Shown piece by piece: positions 5,968-12,923 of a DNA stretch of 15,426 nt. The notes under the pieces are model-generated. The model ran no database searches and was not told where the DNA came from. It saw nothing but the letters and a program-made list of their open reading frames with translations. The stretch comes from an uncultured Collinsella sp. (GTDB lineage: Bacteria > Actinomycetota > Coriobacteriia > Coriobacteriales > Coriobacteriaceae). The stretch covers positions 1 through 15,426 of the forward strand of contig CABSNH010000026.1 in the NCBI GenBank assembly GCA_902478985.1, in the 5' to 3' direction. A program made the translations under genes and the position numbers. Each line of letters opens with the position of its first letter. Position 1 is the stretch's first letter.

Positions 5968-6691
5968 AGACGAGGGCTTGGCGCTGAAGCTCGATGAGCT
6001 CGGCGATACCCTTGTCGCCCAGGTCGAGTAGGGCGTTGAGACGCTTACGGTCGAAGGGCGCCTGCTCGCCGGTACCCTGAAGTTCGATCATCTCGCCGGT
6101 GTCGGTAGCGACGAGGTTCATGTCGACCTCGGCGTGGCTGTCCTCGGAATAATCCAAGTCGAGCAGGGTGTTGCCGTCGACGACACCCATAGAAATCGCG
6201 GCGACCTGGCCCGTGAGCGGGATGCGCTCGAGCTTGCCCGCCTCGACCCACATGGCAAGGGCGTCGTGCAGCGCCAACCAGGCACCGGTAATGCTCGCCG
6301 TACGCGTGCCGCCATCGGCCTGGATCACATCGCAGTCGACGGTAACGGTGTACTCGCCGAGCGCCTTCATGTTGACGACGGTACGCAGACTGCGGCCGAT
6401 AAGCCGCTCGATCTCCATGGAGCGACCCTTTCGGTTGGCATGCTCGCGCTTGCAGCGTTTACCGGTCGAGGCCGGCAGCATCGCATATTCCGCCGTTACC
6501 CAGCCGGCCTTGGCGCCCTTGCGCCAACCCGGCACACCCTCCTCGATGGTGGCGGCGCACAGTACGCGCGTGTCGCCGAACTCGGCCAGGCACGAGCCGT
6601 GGGCGTGCTTCATAACGCCGCGGGTGAGCTTAACGGGGCGCAGCTCGTTGGCGGCACGGCCGTTGGCGCGGTTGACCTGCATGTATTCCAT
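5966..6691 (-). CDS. rph: Ribonuclease PH
   Basis: A phosphate-dependent 3'-5' exoribonuclease that trims tRNA precursors and other RNAs, working as a hexamer. The 241-residue product is full length for the family. Diagnostic segments are GDTRVLCAAT (39-48), WVTAEYAMLP (64-73), RSMEIERLIGRSLR (90-103), DCDVIQADGGTRTA (119-132, the phosphate-binding region) and DLDYSEDSHAEVDMN (178-192), which carries the catalytic acidic residues. The ATG at 6691 follows AAAGGA by 7 nt; a second Met three residues later is an alternative. It lies 53 nt downstream of murI with no evident terminator, so the two are probably co-transcribed. Confidence 0.98.
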   Translation of the reverse strand: MEYMQVNRANGRAANELRPVKLTRGVMKHAHGSCLAEFGDTRVLCAATIEEGVPGWRKGAKAGWVTAEYAMLPASTGKRCKREHANRKGRSMEIERLIGRSLRTVVNMKALGEYTVTVDCDVIQADGGTRTASITGAWLALHDALAMWVEAGKLERIPLTGQVAAISMGVVDGNTLLDLDYSEDSHAEVDMNLVATDTGEMIELQGTGEQAPFDRKRLNALLDLGDKGIAELIELQRQALV

Positions 6692-6744
6692 GGAACTATC
6701 CTTTCGGCAAAAGATGTGGCGAAGCCTCCGGCGACATTGCGAGC

Positions 6745-7629
6745 CTAACCGAGTTCGTCGATATCGACATGCTCGATGCTTTTGAGCGGCTGGCCAAAGA
6801 TAAAGCTACCCGCCACCGCAAACTCGGCAATGTTGTCAGACGTGGTGGCAAAGCGATGCTGCGGCTCAGCGGTATCGCCCGCCAGCTGCTCACGGCGCGT
6901 GAGGATATCGGTCAGCTCGCGGGTGGTCTCCTCGGCGGAGCTCACCACGCGCACCCCGGGTCCTAGCGCATGGCGGATGGGACCCACCAGCAGCGGGAAA
7001 TGCGTACAGCCGAGTACCACGGTATCAATGCCACGATCGTGCAGCGGCTCGACTGTGGCGCCGACCAGCGCGCGAACGGCTGGCGTATCAAAAATATCCT
7101 CGTTCTCGAGCCACTGCTCCTGCAGATGCGCGCCCGAGGCGAGCTCGTGCTCGACGACCTCGACAAAGCTCGAAGCCGGGCAGCCATACACATCGACACC
7201 AGCATCCAAATCCTGGATGGCGCGCGTGTAGGCGCCCGAGCGAATGGTGAGGTTGGTGGCGAGCACGCCCACGCGACGCGTACGCGTGCTGTTGATGGCG
7301 GCGCGTGCGCCCGGGGCGATCACGCCGATCACGGGAACGTCAAGCACTTGCTGAGCCAAACGCAAGGCCGCGGCGGTCGCCGTGTTGCAGGCGATGACCA
7401 TGATCTTAACGTCGTGCCTCGATAGCCAGCGGCCCGCCTGCAGCGCAAACGAGCGAACCTCGTCCTCGGTGCGGGTGCCATAAGGGCAGCGCTTAGTGTC
7501 ACCGAAATAGTAGACGGACTCGTGCGGAAGTGCCGTTGCGATCGCTCGCGCGACCGTCAAGCCGCCCAAGCCCGAGTCGAACACGCCGATCGGACGCGTG
7601 TCCCCGGCCATATTATCGATATCGGACAT
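6745..7629 (-). CDS. murI: Glutamate racemase
   Basis: Converts L-glutamate to D-glutamate for the second position of the peptidoglycan stem peptide. Counting from the chosen ATG, the 294-residue product has the GVFDSGLGG motif (15-23) with Asp18, YFGDTKRCPYG (41-51), the first catalytic Cys81 in IACNTATAA (79-87), and the second, Cys208, in VLGCTHFPLL (205-214). The pair of cysteines is the cofactor-independent two-base mechanism. The start is uncertain: the ATG at 7629 has GGTGAGG only 2 nt away, while an in-frame ATG at 7665 has no ribosome site, and one at 7611 lacks one too. It belongs to the murE-HAD-murI-rph run, linking precursor synthesis genes. Confidence 0.96.
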   Translation of the reverse strand: MSDIDNMAGDTRPIGVFDSGLGGLTVARAIATALPHESVYYFGDTKRCPYGTRTEDEVRSFALQAGRWLSRHDVKIMVIACNTATAAALRLAQQVLDVPVIGVIAPGARAAINSTRTRRVGVLATNLTIRSGAYTRAIQDLDAGVDVYGCPASSFVEVVEHELASGAHLQEQWLENEDIFDTPAVRALVGATVEPLHDRGIDTVVLGCTHFPLLVGPIRHALGPGVRVVSSAEETTRELTDILTRREQLAGDTAEPQHRFATTSDNIAEFAVAGSFIFGQPLKSIEHVDIDELG

Positions 7630-7680
7630 TACCTCACCAGATTCTCTCTCGAAAAATGCGACCATGCGTGATGCGTCGCG

Positions 7681-8592
7681 CTACGAACGGGCCGCGACCA
7701 ACAGCTCGGCCGTTGCCACCCAACCGTCGACAATCTTGCCGCGCGTAATATAGGCATTGTCGCAGGCATCCAAGAACTCCGGGGCACCGGCGCTCGTCAG
7801 ACCGTTCTCGACCAGGCAGAACATGCCAACATGGTCGGCCATGTAGAAGTCGGACTCGGAGTCGCCGAGCGCAAGCGTCTCCTCGCGCTCGATCCCCAGG
7901 TGCTCGCAGAAGCGCGCAATGGCAACGCCTTTGTTGAGACCCGCCGGATTGATGTTGAAGGCGCGGCCGTCCTCGACGCGATTAAGCTCGAGCGTCGTCG
8001 GCTTGGACAGGTGAGTCAGATGGCCGTTGCAAGCCCAGACCAGACCGCAGCCGGCCTCGTCCAGGATGGCCTGGACCTCATCGTCGGGCACATCGCCGCG
8101 CATGCCGACGGTGACCTCACGGTACTTGTAGCCGGTCGACATGTCGTTGTGGTATTCGATCTTGTGCGGCCAGCGGGCAAGGATCTTCTCGCACACGCCG
8201 GTCTGCTCGATCACCTGGTGCGGCGTGAGACCGCAGGCGGGGTCGTAGGGCATGTCGCCCGTCAGGTACTCCCAGTCGTTGGCCTTGAGGTCGTACATGA
8301 CCAGGCCGCCCATCTCGCCGATGTAGGAGTTGAGGCCGAGCACGCGGGCGTCCTCATGGATCATGGTGCGATTGCGACCCGAGGTGGGAACCACCTGGAT
8401 GCCGGCACGGGCGAGCGCGACAACCGCCTCGACGAGCTTGGTCGAGGGATTGCCGTCGTTATCGCGCAGCACGCACGAGCCGGGGGCGAGCATCGTGGCG
8501 TCCAGATCGGTAAAGACATACTTGACCTTGGCAAGGCGCTCGCGCATCTCGCCCGAAAGCTCGGCAACGGTCGGCAGGATGTTGTGGGACAT
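7681..8592 (-). CDS. HAD-superfamily phosphatase, Cof-like (subclass IIB)
   Basis: A predicted Mg-dependent phosphatase of unknown substrate. The 303-residue product has all four HAD motifs. Motif I is FTDLDATM (27-34), with nucleophile Asp29 and acid/base Asp31; Ala replaces the usual Gly before Thr. Motif II is VVPTSGRN (67-74). The motif III lysine is Lys221 in LNKGVAIA (219-226). Motif IV is LALGDSESDF (240-249), with Asp244 and Asp248. The roughly 145-residue insert between motifs II and III is a C2B-type cap, typical of sugar-phosphate phosphatases such as the sucrose-phosphate and mannosylphosphoglycerate phosphatase families. The ATG at 8592 is preferred over the GTG at 8598 because GGAG then lies 5 nt upstream. 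It sits between murE and murI, 30 nt after murE, suggesting but not proving an envelope-related substrate. Confidence 0.85.
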   Translation of the reverse strand: MSHNILPTVAELSGEMRERLAKVKYVFTDLDATMLAPGSCVLRDNDGNPSTKLVEAVVALARAGIQVVPTSGRNRTMIHEDARVLGLNSYIGEMGGLVMYDLKANDWEYLTGDMPYDPACGLTPHQVIEQTGVCEKILARWPHKIEYHNDMSTGYKYREVTVGMRGDVPDDEVQAILDEAGCGLVWACNGHLTHLSKPTTLELNRVEDGRAFNINPAGLNKGVAIARFCEHLGIEREETLALGDSESDFYMADHVGMFCLVENGLTSAGAPEFLDACDNAYITRGKIVDGWVATAELLVAARS

Positions 8593-8622
8593 GGTCACTC
8601 CGTTTACATAGAAGGGGCTGGT

Positions 8623-10140
8623 CTAGGCGTCGTACGCCGCAAGGGTGCGCTTGAGAATCGAACCGTCGCGCTCACAAGGCTCGGGTCCGTTCTTGCGCAG
8701 CATACACTCTTCCTCGCCCTTACCGGTCACGATGACCACGGCAGGACGGACAGTTTCGCGCACGGCAGTCTCGATAGCGGCAACGCGATCAGTCACGATT
8801 TGCCAGTTATCATTTCCCTGCGCTTGAACGTTGCGCGCGATCTCGGCGCAGATGTCCTCGACATCCTCGGGGCCGGGGTCATCCTCGGTAATCACGATTC
8901 GGTCGGCATACTTGCCAGCGGCGATGCCCATCGTGGTGCGTCGATCGACACCCTTACCGCCCGTAGCGCCAAATACAACCGCCAGCTCGCGCTCGGGATA
9001 GTTCTCGCGCAAGTCGCGCAGGAGTGTCTCGAGGCTCATGCCGTTATGTGCAAAATCGACGATGCCCAGGATTTTGCCCGATACGGACGGATAGAGCTCC
9101 ATACGACCGGGAACGAAGACGCCCTCAAAGCCATGGACGATACCCTCTTCGGAAATGCCCAGGGCCTCGGCGCAGGCAATAGCGGCAAGCGCGTTGGACA
9201 CATTGAACTTAACCGGCGTGGGAATCACAATGTCACGCGTAAAACGGGGCGTGCGCACCGTTGCCACCACGCCGCAGTCGCCATTGCGAATCGCCAGCGC
9301 AAGCACGTCGGCACGCTCGTCGATCAGGGAGAACGTCACCGTACGTTCGCAACGAGATGCCGCCTCGAGCACGCGATCGACCTTATCCATATCGAGATTG
9401 ACCACGGCAAAACGGCTCTGCGAGAAGATTTTGAGCTTGCTGGCAAAGTAATCCTCGAGCGTCGGATGCTCAATCGGCGAAATGTGATCCTCGCCGATAT
9501 TGGTAAAGGCGCCGACTTCAAAGTCAATCTTGCCCGTACGCTCGTATTTGAGGCCCTGACTCGATGCCTCCATAACCAGCCACGGGGCACCCGCCTCCGC
9601 AGCATGCGCGATGCGAGACTGCAGCAGGAAGGATTCGGGGGTCGTCAGCTTGGAAGGGCCCGTCTCGATGCCGTCGTCGAACTCAATGCCCGTATTAAGA
9701 GCGGGTCGATGACAGCCCGTAAGCTTGGCCTCGTTGGCGAGGATGCCGCGCAGATAAAAGCTGCAGGTCGACTTGCCCTTGGTGCCTGTAAAGGCGCAGA
9801 CCTTCACCTTACCCGACGGGTGCCCATAAAAGGCATCTGCCACCACGGCGAGCGTGCGACGAATATCGCTCACAATCACCGCGGGAAGATCAACATCGTA
9901 ATCGACCTCGGAAACGTAGGCCACGGCGCCATCGGCGATTGACGAAAGCAGGTACTCGCGCTTAAACGCACGGCCTTTGCAGACAAACAACGTGCCCGGA
10001 CGCACCTGGCGCGAGTCATCAGTCGCAAACTCAATGCGCTGGTCGCACGAAGCGCTCGGTCTGGAAACAACAAGGTCATCTTCCTCGAGCAACTCTATAT
10101 AGCGCATCAGAGTTAGCTTCTCTTGTGTCGGACTCGACAT
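8623..10140 (-). CDS. murE: UDP-MurNAc-tripeptide synthetase (MurE), lysine/ornithine type
   Basis: Adds the third, diamino residue to UDP-MurNAc-L-Ala-D-Glu in the cytoplasm. The 505-residue Mur ligase has an N-terminal UDP-binding domain with the DDSR motif (41-44). The central ATPase domain has the P-loop TGTKGKST (118-125), LTTPES (165-170), EASSQGL (191-197), DHISPIEHPT (218-227), and Lys235 in YFASKLK as the likely carbamylated lysine. The C-terminal domain has VPGRMEL (343-349), VDFAHN (361-366), FGATGGKG (390-397), the specificity motif TEDDPGPED (418-426), and GKGEE (473-477). The pattern resembles streptococcal lysine-adding MurE (DDPNxED), not the DNPR of diaminopimelate ligases. 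The ATG at 10140 has GAGAGAGGT upstream. It is the first gene of the cluster and is divergent from asnB. Confidence 0.9.
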   Translation of the reverse strand: MSSPTQEKLTLMRYIELLEEDDLVVSRPSASCDQRIEFATDDSRQVRPGTLFVCKGRAFKREYLLSSIADGAVAYVSEVDYDVDLPAVIVSDIRRTLAVVADAFYGHPSGKVKVCAFTGTKGKSTCSFYLRGILANEAKLTGCHRPALNTGIEFDDGIETGPSKLTTPESFLLQSRIAHAAEAGAPWLVMEASSQGLKYERTGKIDFEVGAFTNIGEDHISPIEHPTLEDYFASKLKIFSQSRFAVVNLDMDKVDRVLEAASRCERTVTFSLIDERADVLALAIRNGDCGVVATVRTPRFTRDIVIPTPVKFNVSNALAAIACAEALGISEEGIVHGFEGVFVPGRMELYPSVSGKILGIVDFAHNGMSLETLLRDLRENYPERELAVVFGATGGKGVDRRTTMGIAAGKYADRIVITEDDPGPEDVEDICAEIARNVQAQGNDNWQIVTDRVAAIETAVRETVRPAVVIVTGKGEEECMLRKNGPEPCERDGSILKRTLAAYDA

Positions 10141-10273
10141 ACAAAGACCTCTCTCGCTAAATTCAGCCTTAAAGGGCAGAAGGCGTCCCGCGGCAGAAAC
10201 GATGAAACATTCTGTATTATCAACCATCCTAATATGCCACCTGACCTTGCGCGCATCACAGCCTTCTAAAAAA
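10141..10273 (-). promoter_or_regulatory. Upstream region of murE, possible promoter
   Basis: This is the murE side of the 399-nt gap between murE and asnB. GATAAT (10216-10221, minus strand) is a near-consensus -10 element and would give a leader of about 70 nt. The -35 partner is poor (CAGGTG at 10238-10243). I see no other gene here. Confidence 0.3.
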
Positions 10274-10301
10274 TTGCATGGACTGTGCCGTGGTCTAATA
10301 A
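10274..10301 (+). promoter_or_regulatory. Possible promoter of the asnB leader
   Basis: TTGCAT (10274-10279) and TAATAA (10296-10301) are 16 nt apart on the plus strand. The -10 match is only partial. A promoter in this area is needed to explain a plus-strand terminator at 10370-10414, as no plus-strand gene lies upstream. Confidence 0.35.
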
Positions 10302-10369
10302 ATGGCAACAGTGTTCACCCCGTGTAAAACCAAGGAAATCTGGGTGCTGTTCTTTAACATAGCGTTCGC

Positions 10370-10414
10370 AACCACGTCCCGCCGCTTCGCCTGAAGATCG
10401 GGACGTGGTTTTTT
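10370..10414 (+). terminator. Intrinsic terminator in the asnB 5' leader
   Basis: AACCACGTCCCG (10370-10381) pairs perfectly with CGGGACGTGGTT (10399-10410) around a 17-nt loop, and a run of six T residues follows (10409-10414). It works only in the plus direction. No plus-strand gene lies upstream, so it should end a leader transcript or a small RNA 126 nt before asnB. Confidence 0.85.
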
Positions 10415-10486
10415 CGGTTCGCTCGGCGCTTATGCCCTATCACGAAACAAAAGATTGGCATGATAGTAAAGATTATTTGACATCAG

Positions 10487-10507
10487 CTGCCGCAATCCTT
10501 GCGGCAG
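10487..10507 (+). other. Perfect hairpin just upstream of asnB
   Basis: CTGCCGCAA (10487-10495) pairs with TTGCGGCAG (10499-10507) around a 3-nt loop. The hairpin ends about 22 nt before the asnB ribosome site and is not followed by a T-tract. It may be a leader stability or regulatory element. Confidence 0.55.
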
Positions 10508-10539
10508 TACACCTGAGCCGTCAGCAGAAAGGATCTTGC

Positions 10540-12408
10540 ATGTGCGGTTTTGTCGGTTTTACCGGTACAGATGAACAGAGTGAGCTGGTTCTCACGGCCA
10601 TGATGAATCGCATCATCCACCGTGGTCCCGATATGGGCAGCCAGCATATCGTCGACAACGTTGCCCTTGGTTTTCGTCGTCTTTCGATTCTCGATCTTTC
10701 CGAAGCTGGAGCCCAGCCCATGTCGAGCGACGACGGCAAGGTCACGATTGTCTTCAACGGAGAGATCTACAACTTCCAGGAGCTTCGTGCCGAGCTGGAG
10801 GCGGCCGGCTACGCCTTCCACTGCAACGCTGATACCGAAGTCCTGGTACACGGTTACGAGGAGTGGGGCGAGGACCTGGTCAACCGTCTGCGCGGCATGT
10901 ACGCGTTCGTGATTCACGACCAGAACAAGAACAAACTCTTTGGTGCTCGTGACATCTTTGGTATCAAGCCGTTCTATTACTACCAGGCATCCGATGGCTC
11001 GCTGCTGTTTGGCTCCGAGATCAAGAGCTTCCTGGACCATCCCAAGTTTGAGAAGGCTGTCAACCACGACGCGCTGCGCCCCTACCTGACGCTGCAATTC
11101 CCTGCCACGGAGGAGACCTTCTTTAAGGGCGTGTTCAAGCTTGCCCCGGCGCATTGCTTTACGTATGACCTAACGACCAACACCATGGACATTAAGCGTT
11201 ACTGGAGCTGTGACTTCACCGACGACAACTCCAAGACCTTCGAGGAGTACGTGGACGAGTGCGACAAGGTCGTGCACGAAAGCGTCGCTGCGCACCGAAT
11301 CGCCGATGTTAAGGTGGGCTCGTTCCTTTCTGGCGGTGTGGACTCCAGCTACATTGCCGCCTGTCTCATGCCCGACACCACGTATTCCGTCGGCTTCGAT
11401 TACAAGAACTTCAACGAGACCAACTACGCTGCCGAGCTTTCCGACAAGCTGGGCATCAAGAACGTGCGCAAGATGATTACCGCCGACGAGTTCTTTGATG
11501 CACTGCCCGATATCCAGTACCACATGGACGAGCCGCAATCGAACCTGTCCAGCGTGCCGCTGTACTATCTGGCGCAGATGGCTTCCAAGGAGGTCACCGT
11601 CGTCCTTTCGGGCGAGGGTGCCGACGAGCTGTTTGCCGGCTATGAGTGGTACGAGGACACCCCCGAGATGCGCACCTTTAAGAAGCGCGTGCCGCTCGGT
11701 GTACGTCGCGCCCTGGGCTCACTCGTTCAGCATCTCCCCTACTTTAAGGGTCACAACTTCCTGACGAAATGCGCCGAGGTTCCCGAGCGCTGGTATGTGG
11801 GTCAGGCAAAGGTGTTCGATCCCTCCGAGGTCGACGAGGTGCTCAAGCCCGCTTATGACACCGGCAAGAACGCCGCCGAGATGTGCGCCGAGTACTACAA
11901 GCAGGTTCCCAACTGCTGCGAGCTTTCCAAGAAACAGTATCTGGATATGAACATGTGGCTGCCGGGCGACATCCTGCTCAAGGCCGACAAGATGTGCATG
12001 GCGCATTCTCTGGAGCTTCGCGTCCCGTTCCTGGACAAGAAGGTCATGGAGTTTGCCGAGCACATTCCCGCCAACTACCGTGTTAACGAAGAAGGTTGCA
12101 AGCTCGTCCTGCGTCACGCCGCCAACCGCACGCTGCCCGACGAGTGGGCAACGCGCAAGAAGGTGGGCTTCCCCGTACCGGTCAAGTTCTGGCTGCGCGA
12201 GCAAAAGTATTACGACTACGTAAAGGAATACTTCACCGCGCCGTGGGCTGCTGATTTCTTTGACACCGATGCGCTCATGAAACTGCTCGACGATCACTTT
12301 AAGGGTCGCGCGCTCAACCAGCGCAAGATCTATACCACGCTGACGTTCCTCATTTGGTACAAGCGCTTCTTTATCGACGAGGACAAGGGCGCTAAAGTCG
12401 CCGCTTAG
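10540..12408 (+). CDS. asnB: Asparagine synthase, glutamine-hydrolysing
   Basis: Makes asparagine from aspartate, glutamine and ATP. The 622-residue product starts MCGFVGF, so Cys2 becomes the N-terminal glutaminase nucleophile after Met removal; this fixes the start at 10540, and AAAGGA lies 6 nt upstream. The class II amidotransferase domain (1-210) shows HRGPD (27-31), RLSILDL (47-53) and FNGEIYN (72-78). The synthetase domain contains the ATP pyrophosphatase loop SGGVDSS (264-270), LSGEGADELFAGY (356-368) and the downstream LRVPFLDKKVMEF segment. It is the only plus-strand protein gene here, divergent from murE, and has a leader with a terminator and a second hairpin. A free asparagine role is likely; side roles in cell-wall amidation are possible but unsupported. 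Confidence 0.96.
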   Translation: MCGFVGFTGTDEQSELVLTAMMNRIIHRGPDMGSQHIVDNVALGFRRLSILDLSEAGAQPMSSDDGKVTIVFNGEIYNFQELRAELEAAGYAFHCNADTEVLVHGYEEWGEDLVNRLRGMYAFVIHDQNKNKLFGARDIFGIKPFYYYQASDGSLLFGSEIKSFLDHPKFEKAVNHDALRPYLTLQFPATEETFFKGVFKLAPAHCFTYDLTTNTMDIKRYWSCDFTDDNSKTFEEYVDECDKVVHESVAAHRIADVKVGSFLSGGVDSSYIAACLMPDTTYSVGFDYKNFNETNYAAELSDKLGIKNVRKMITADEFFDALPDIQYHMDEPQSNLSSVPLYYLAQMASKEVTVVLSGEGADELFAGYEWYEDTPEMRTFKKRVPLGVRRALGSLVQHLPYFKGHNFLTKCAEVPERWYVGQAKVFDPSEVDEVLKPAYDTGKNAAEMCAEYYKQVPNCCELSKKQYLDMNMWLPGDILLKADKMCMAHSLELRVPFLDKKVMEFAEHIPANYRVNEEGCKLVLRHAANRTLPDEWATRKKVGFPVPVKFWLREQKYYDYVKEYFTAPWAADFFDTDALMKLLDDHFKGRALNQRKIYTTLTFLIWYKRFFIDEDKGAKVAA

Positions 12409-12449
12409 TTTTCGTTATGAATTAGCGGTGAACCACGCAGGGTTTCCGC

Positions 12450-12455
12450 TATACT
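12450..12455 (+). promoter_or_regulatory. -10 element of tRNA-Val
   Basis: TATACT is placed 10 nt before the tRNA 5' end. The -35 candidate (GTGAAC at 12428-12433) is weak. The element lies inside two competing inverted repeats (12424-12450 and 12436-12466). Confidence 0.55.
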
Positions 12456-12465
12456 CAATCCCTGC

Positions 12466-12541
12466 GGGCGATTGGCGCAACGGTTAGCGCAGGTGCTTTA
12501 CACGCACAAGGCTGGGGGTTCGAATCCCTCATCGCCCACCA
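12466..12541 (+). tRNA. tRNA-Val (anticodon TAC)
   Basis: A 76-nt cloverleaf with acceptor stem GGGCGAT/ATCGCCC and encoded CCA. The D arm uses GCGC/GCGC. The anticodon arm GGTGC-TTTACAC-GCACA has anticodon TAC and an outermost G-A mismatch. The T arm is GGGGG-TTCGAAT-CCCTC. A strong terminator follows within 10 nt. Confidence 0.95.
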
Positions 12542-12610
12542 TTGAATTGGAAACGGTCCTCGAAAGGGGACCGTTTTTGTTTGGGCCCATCGCAGAGGGA
12601 TTCGAACCCG
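12524..12610 (+). repeat. Direct repeat unit 1 (tRNA-Val 3' end, terminator, inverted T-arm-like tail)
   Basis: This begins inside the tRNA T arm and runs through its terminator to GGGATTCGAACCCG (12597-12610), which is the reverse complement of a tRNA T arm. It repeats at 12709-12794 with high identity. Each unit therefore looks like two convergent tRNA 3' ends sharing one terminator. Confidence 0.8.
12551..12579 (+). terminator. Intrinsic terminator of tRNA-Val
   Basis: AAACGGTCC (12551-12559) pairs with GGACCGTTT (12568-12576), with a run of five T residues at 12574-12578. The complementary strand carries an A/T-flanked mirror of this hairpin, so it may work in both directions. Confidence 0.9.
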
Positions 12611-12708
12611 CAAGGGTGCGGAGCTGAGGAAACGCGAAGCGTTTTCCAGCGCAGCACGCGAGGACCGTAGGCCCGAAGCGAGGGCGGGCGGCGAAGCCGC
12701 ACGCGGAC
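12611..12708. other. Hairpin-rich GC spacer between the two repeat units
   Basis: There is no gene here. Three successive hairpins carry GAA-containing loops: GGAAACGC/GCGTTTTCC (12628-12647), GCCC/GGGC (12671-12685) and GCGGC/GCCGC (12688-12700). GTGCGG (12616-12621) can also pair with CCGCAC (12697-12702), closing the set. It could be a structured RNA or a palindromic repeat; its function is unknown. Confidence 0.5.
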
Positions 12709-12794
12709 ATCCCTCATCGCCCACCACTGATTTGGAAACGGTCCTCGCAAGGGGACCGTTTTTGCTTGCGCCCGGTACATGGGATTCGAACCCG
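12709..12794 (+). repeat. Direct repeat unit 2 (orphan tRNA-Val 3' end plus terminator)
   Basis: It starts with the last 18 or so nucleotides of tRNA-Val (ATCCCTCATCGCCCACCA), with no tRNA body upstream. A near-identical copy of the tRNA terminator follows (AAACGGTCC at 12736-12744, GGACCGTTT at 12753-12761), then GGGATTCGAACCCG (12781-12794). The offset from unit 1 is 185 nt. Confidence 0.8.
12736..12763 (+). terminator. Duplicated intrinsic terminator
   Basis: This is the hairpin and T-tract of repeat unit 2. It has no plus-strand gene upstream of its own. It also lies downstream of argD on the minus strand and could end argD transcripts if it works in both directions. Confidence 0.6.
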
Positions 12795-12808
12795 TCAGCA
12801 CGTCTGTC

Positions 12809-12828
12809 GCAAAGGCCGTGGCCTTTGC
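12809..12828. other. Perfect 9-bp hairpin downstream of argD
   Basis: GCAAAGGCC (12809-12817) pairs with GGCCTTTGC (12820-12828) around 2 nt. No T-tract follows on either strand. The rest of the stretch to the argD stop codon (12924) shows only shorter inverted repeats, such as CGTGC/GCACG around 12865-12882, and no gene. Confidence 0.5.
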
Positions 12829-12923
12829 AGATTTATGGCAAAACGGGCTCCAGTTCGCCCAATCGTGCGCCAAACGGCACGTGGCAGCCTGAAACCCGCT
12901 CCAAATTGCTATGTCTGATGGCG

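Noticed and set aside
7629..7665. Longer N-terminus for MurI from the ATG at 7665
   Set aside because: No ribosome site precedes it, and the extra 12 residues do not match the family. The choice remains uncertain because the site at 7629 is closely spaced.
12776..12870. A minus-strand tRNA gene suggested by GGGTTCGAATCCC
   Set aside because: Only a T-arm-like piece is present. No matching acceptor 5' strand, D arm or anticodon arm could be found.
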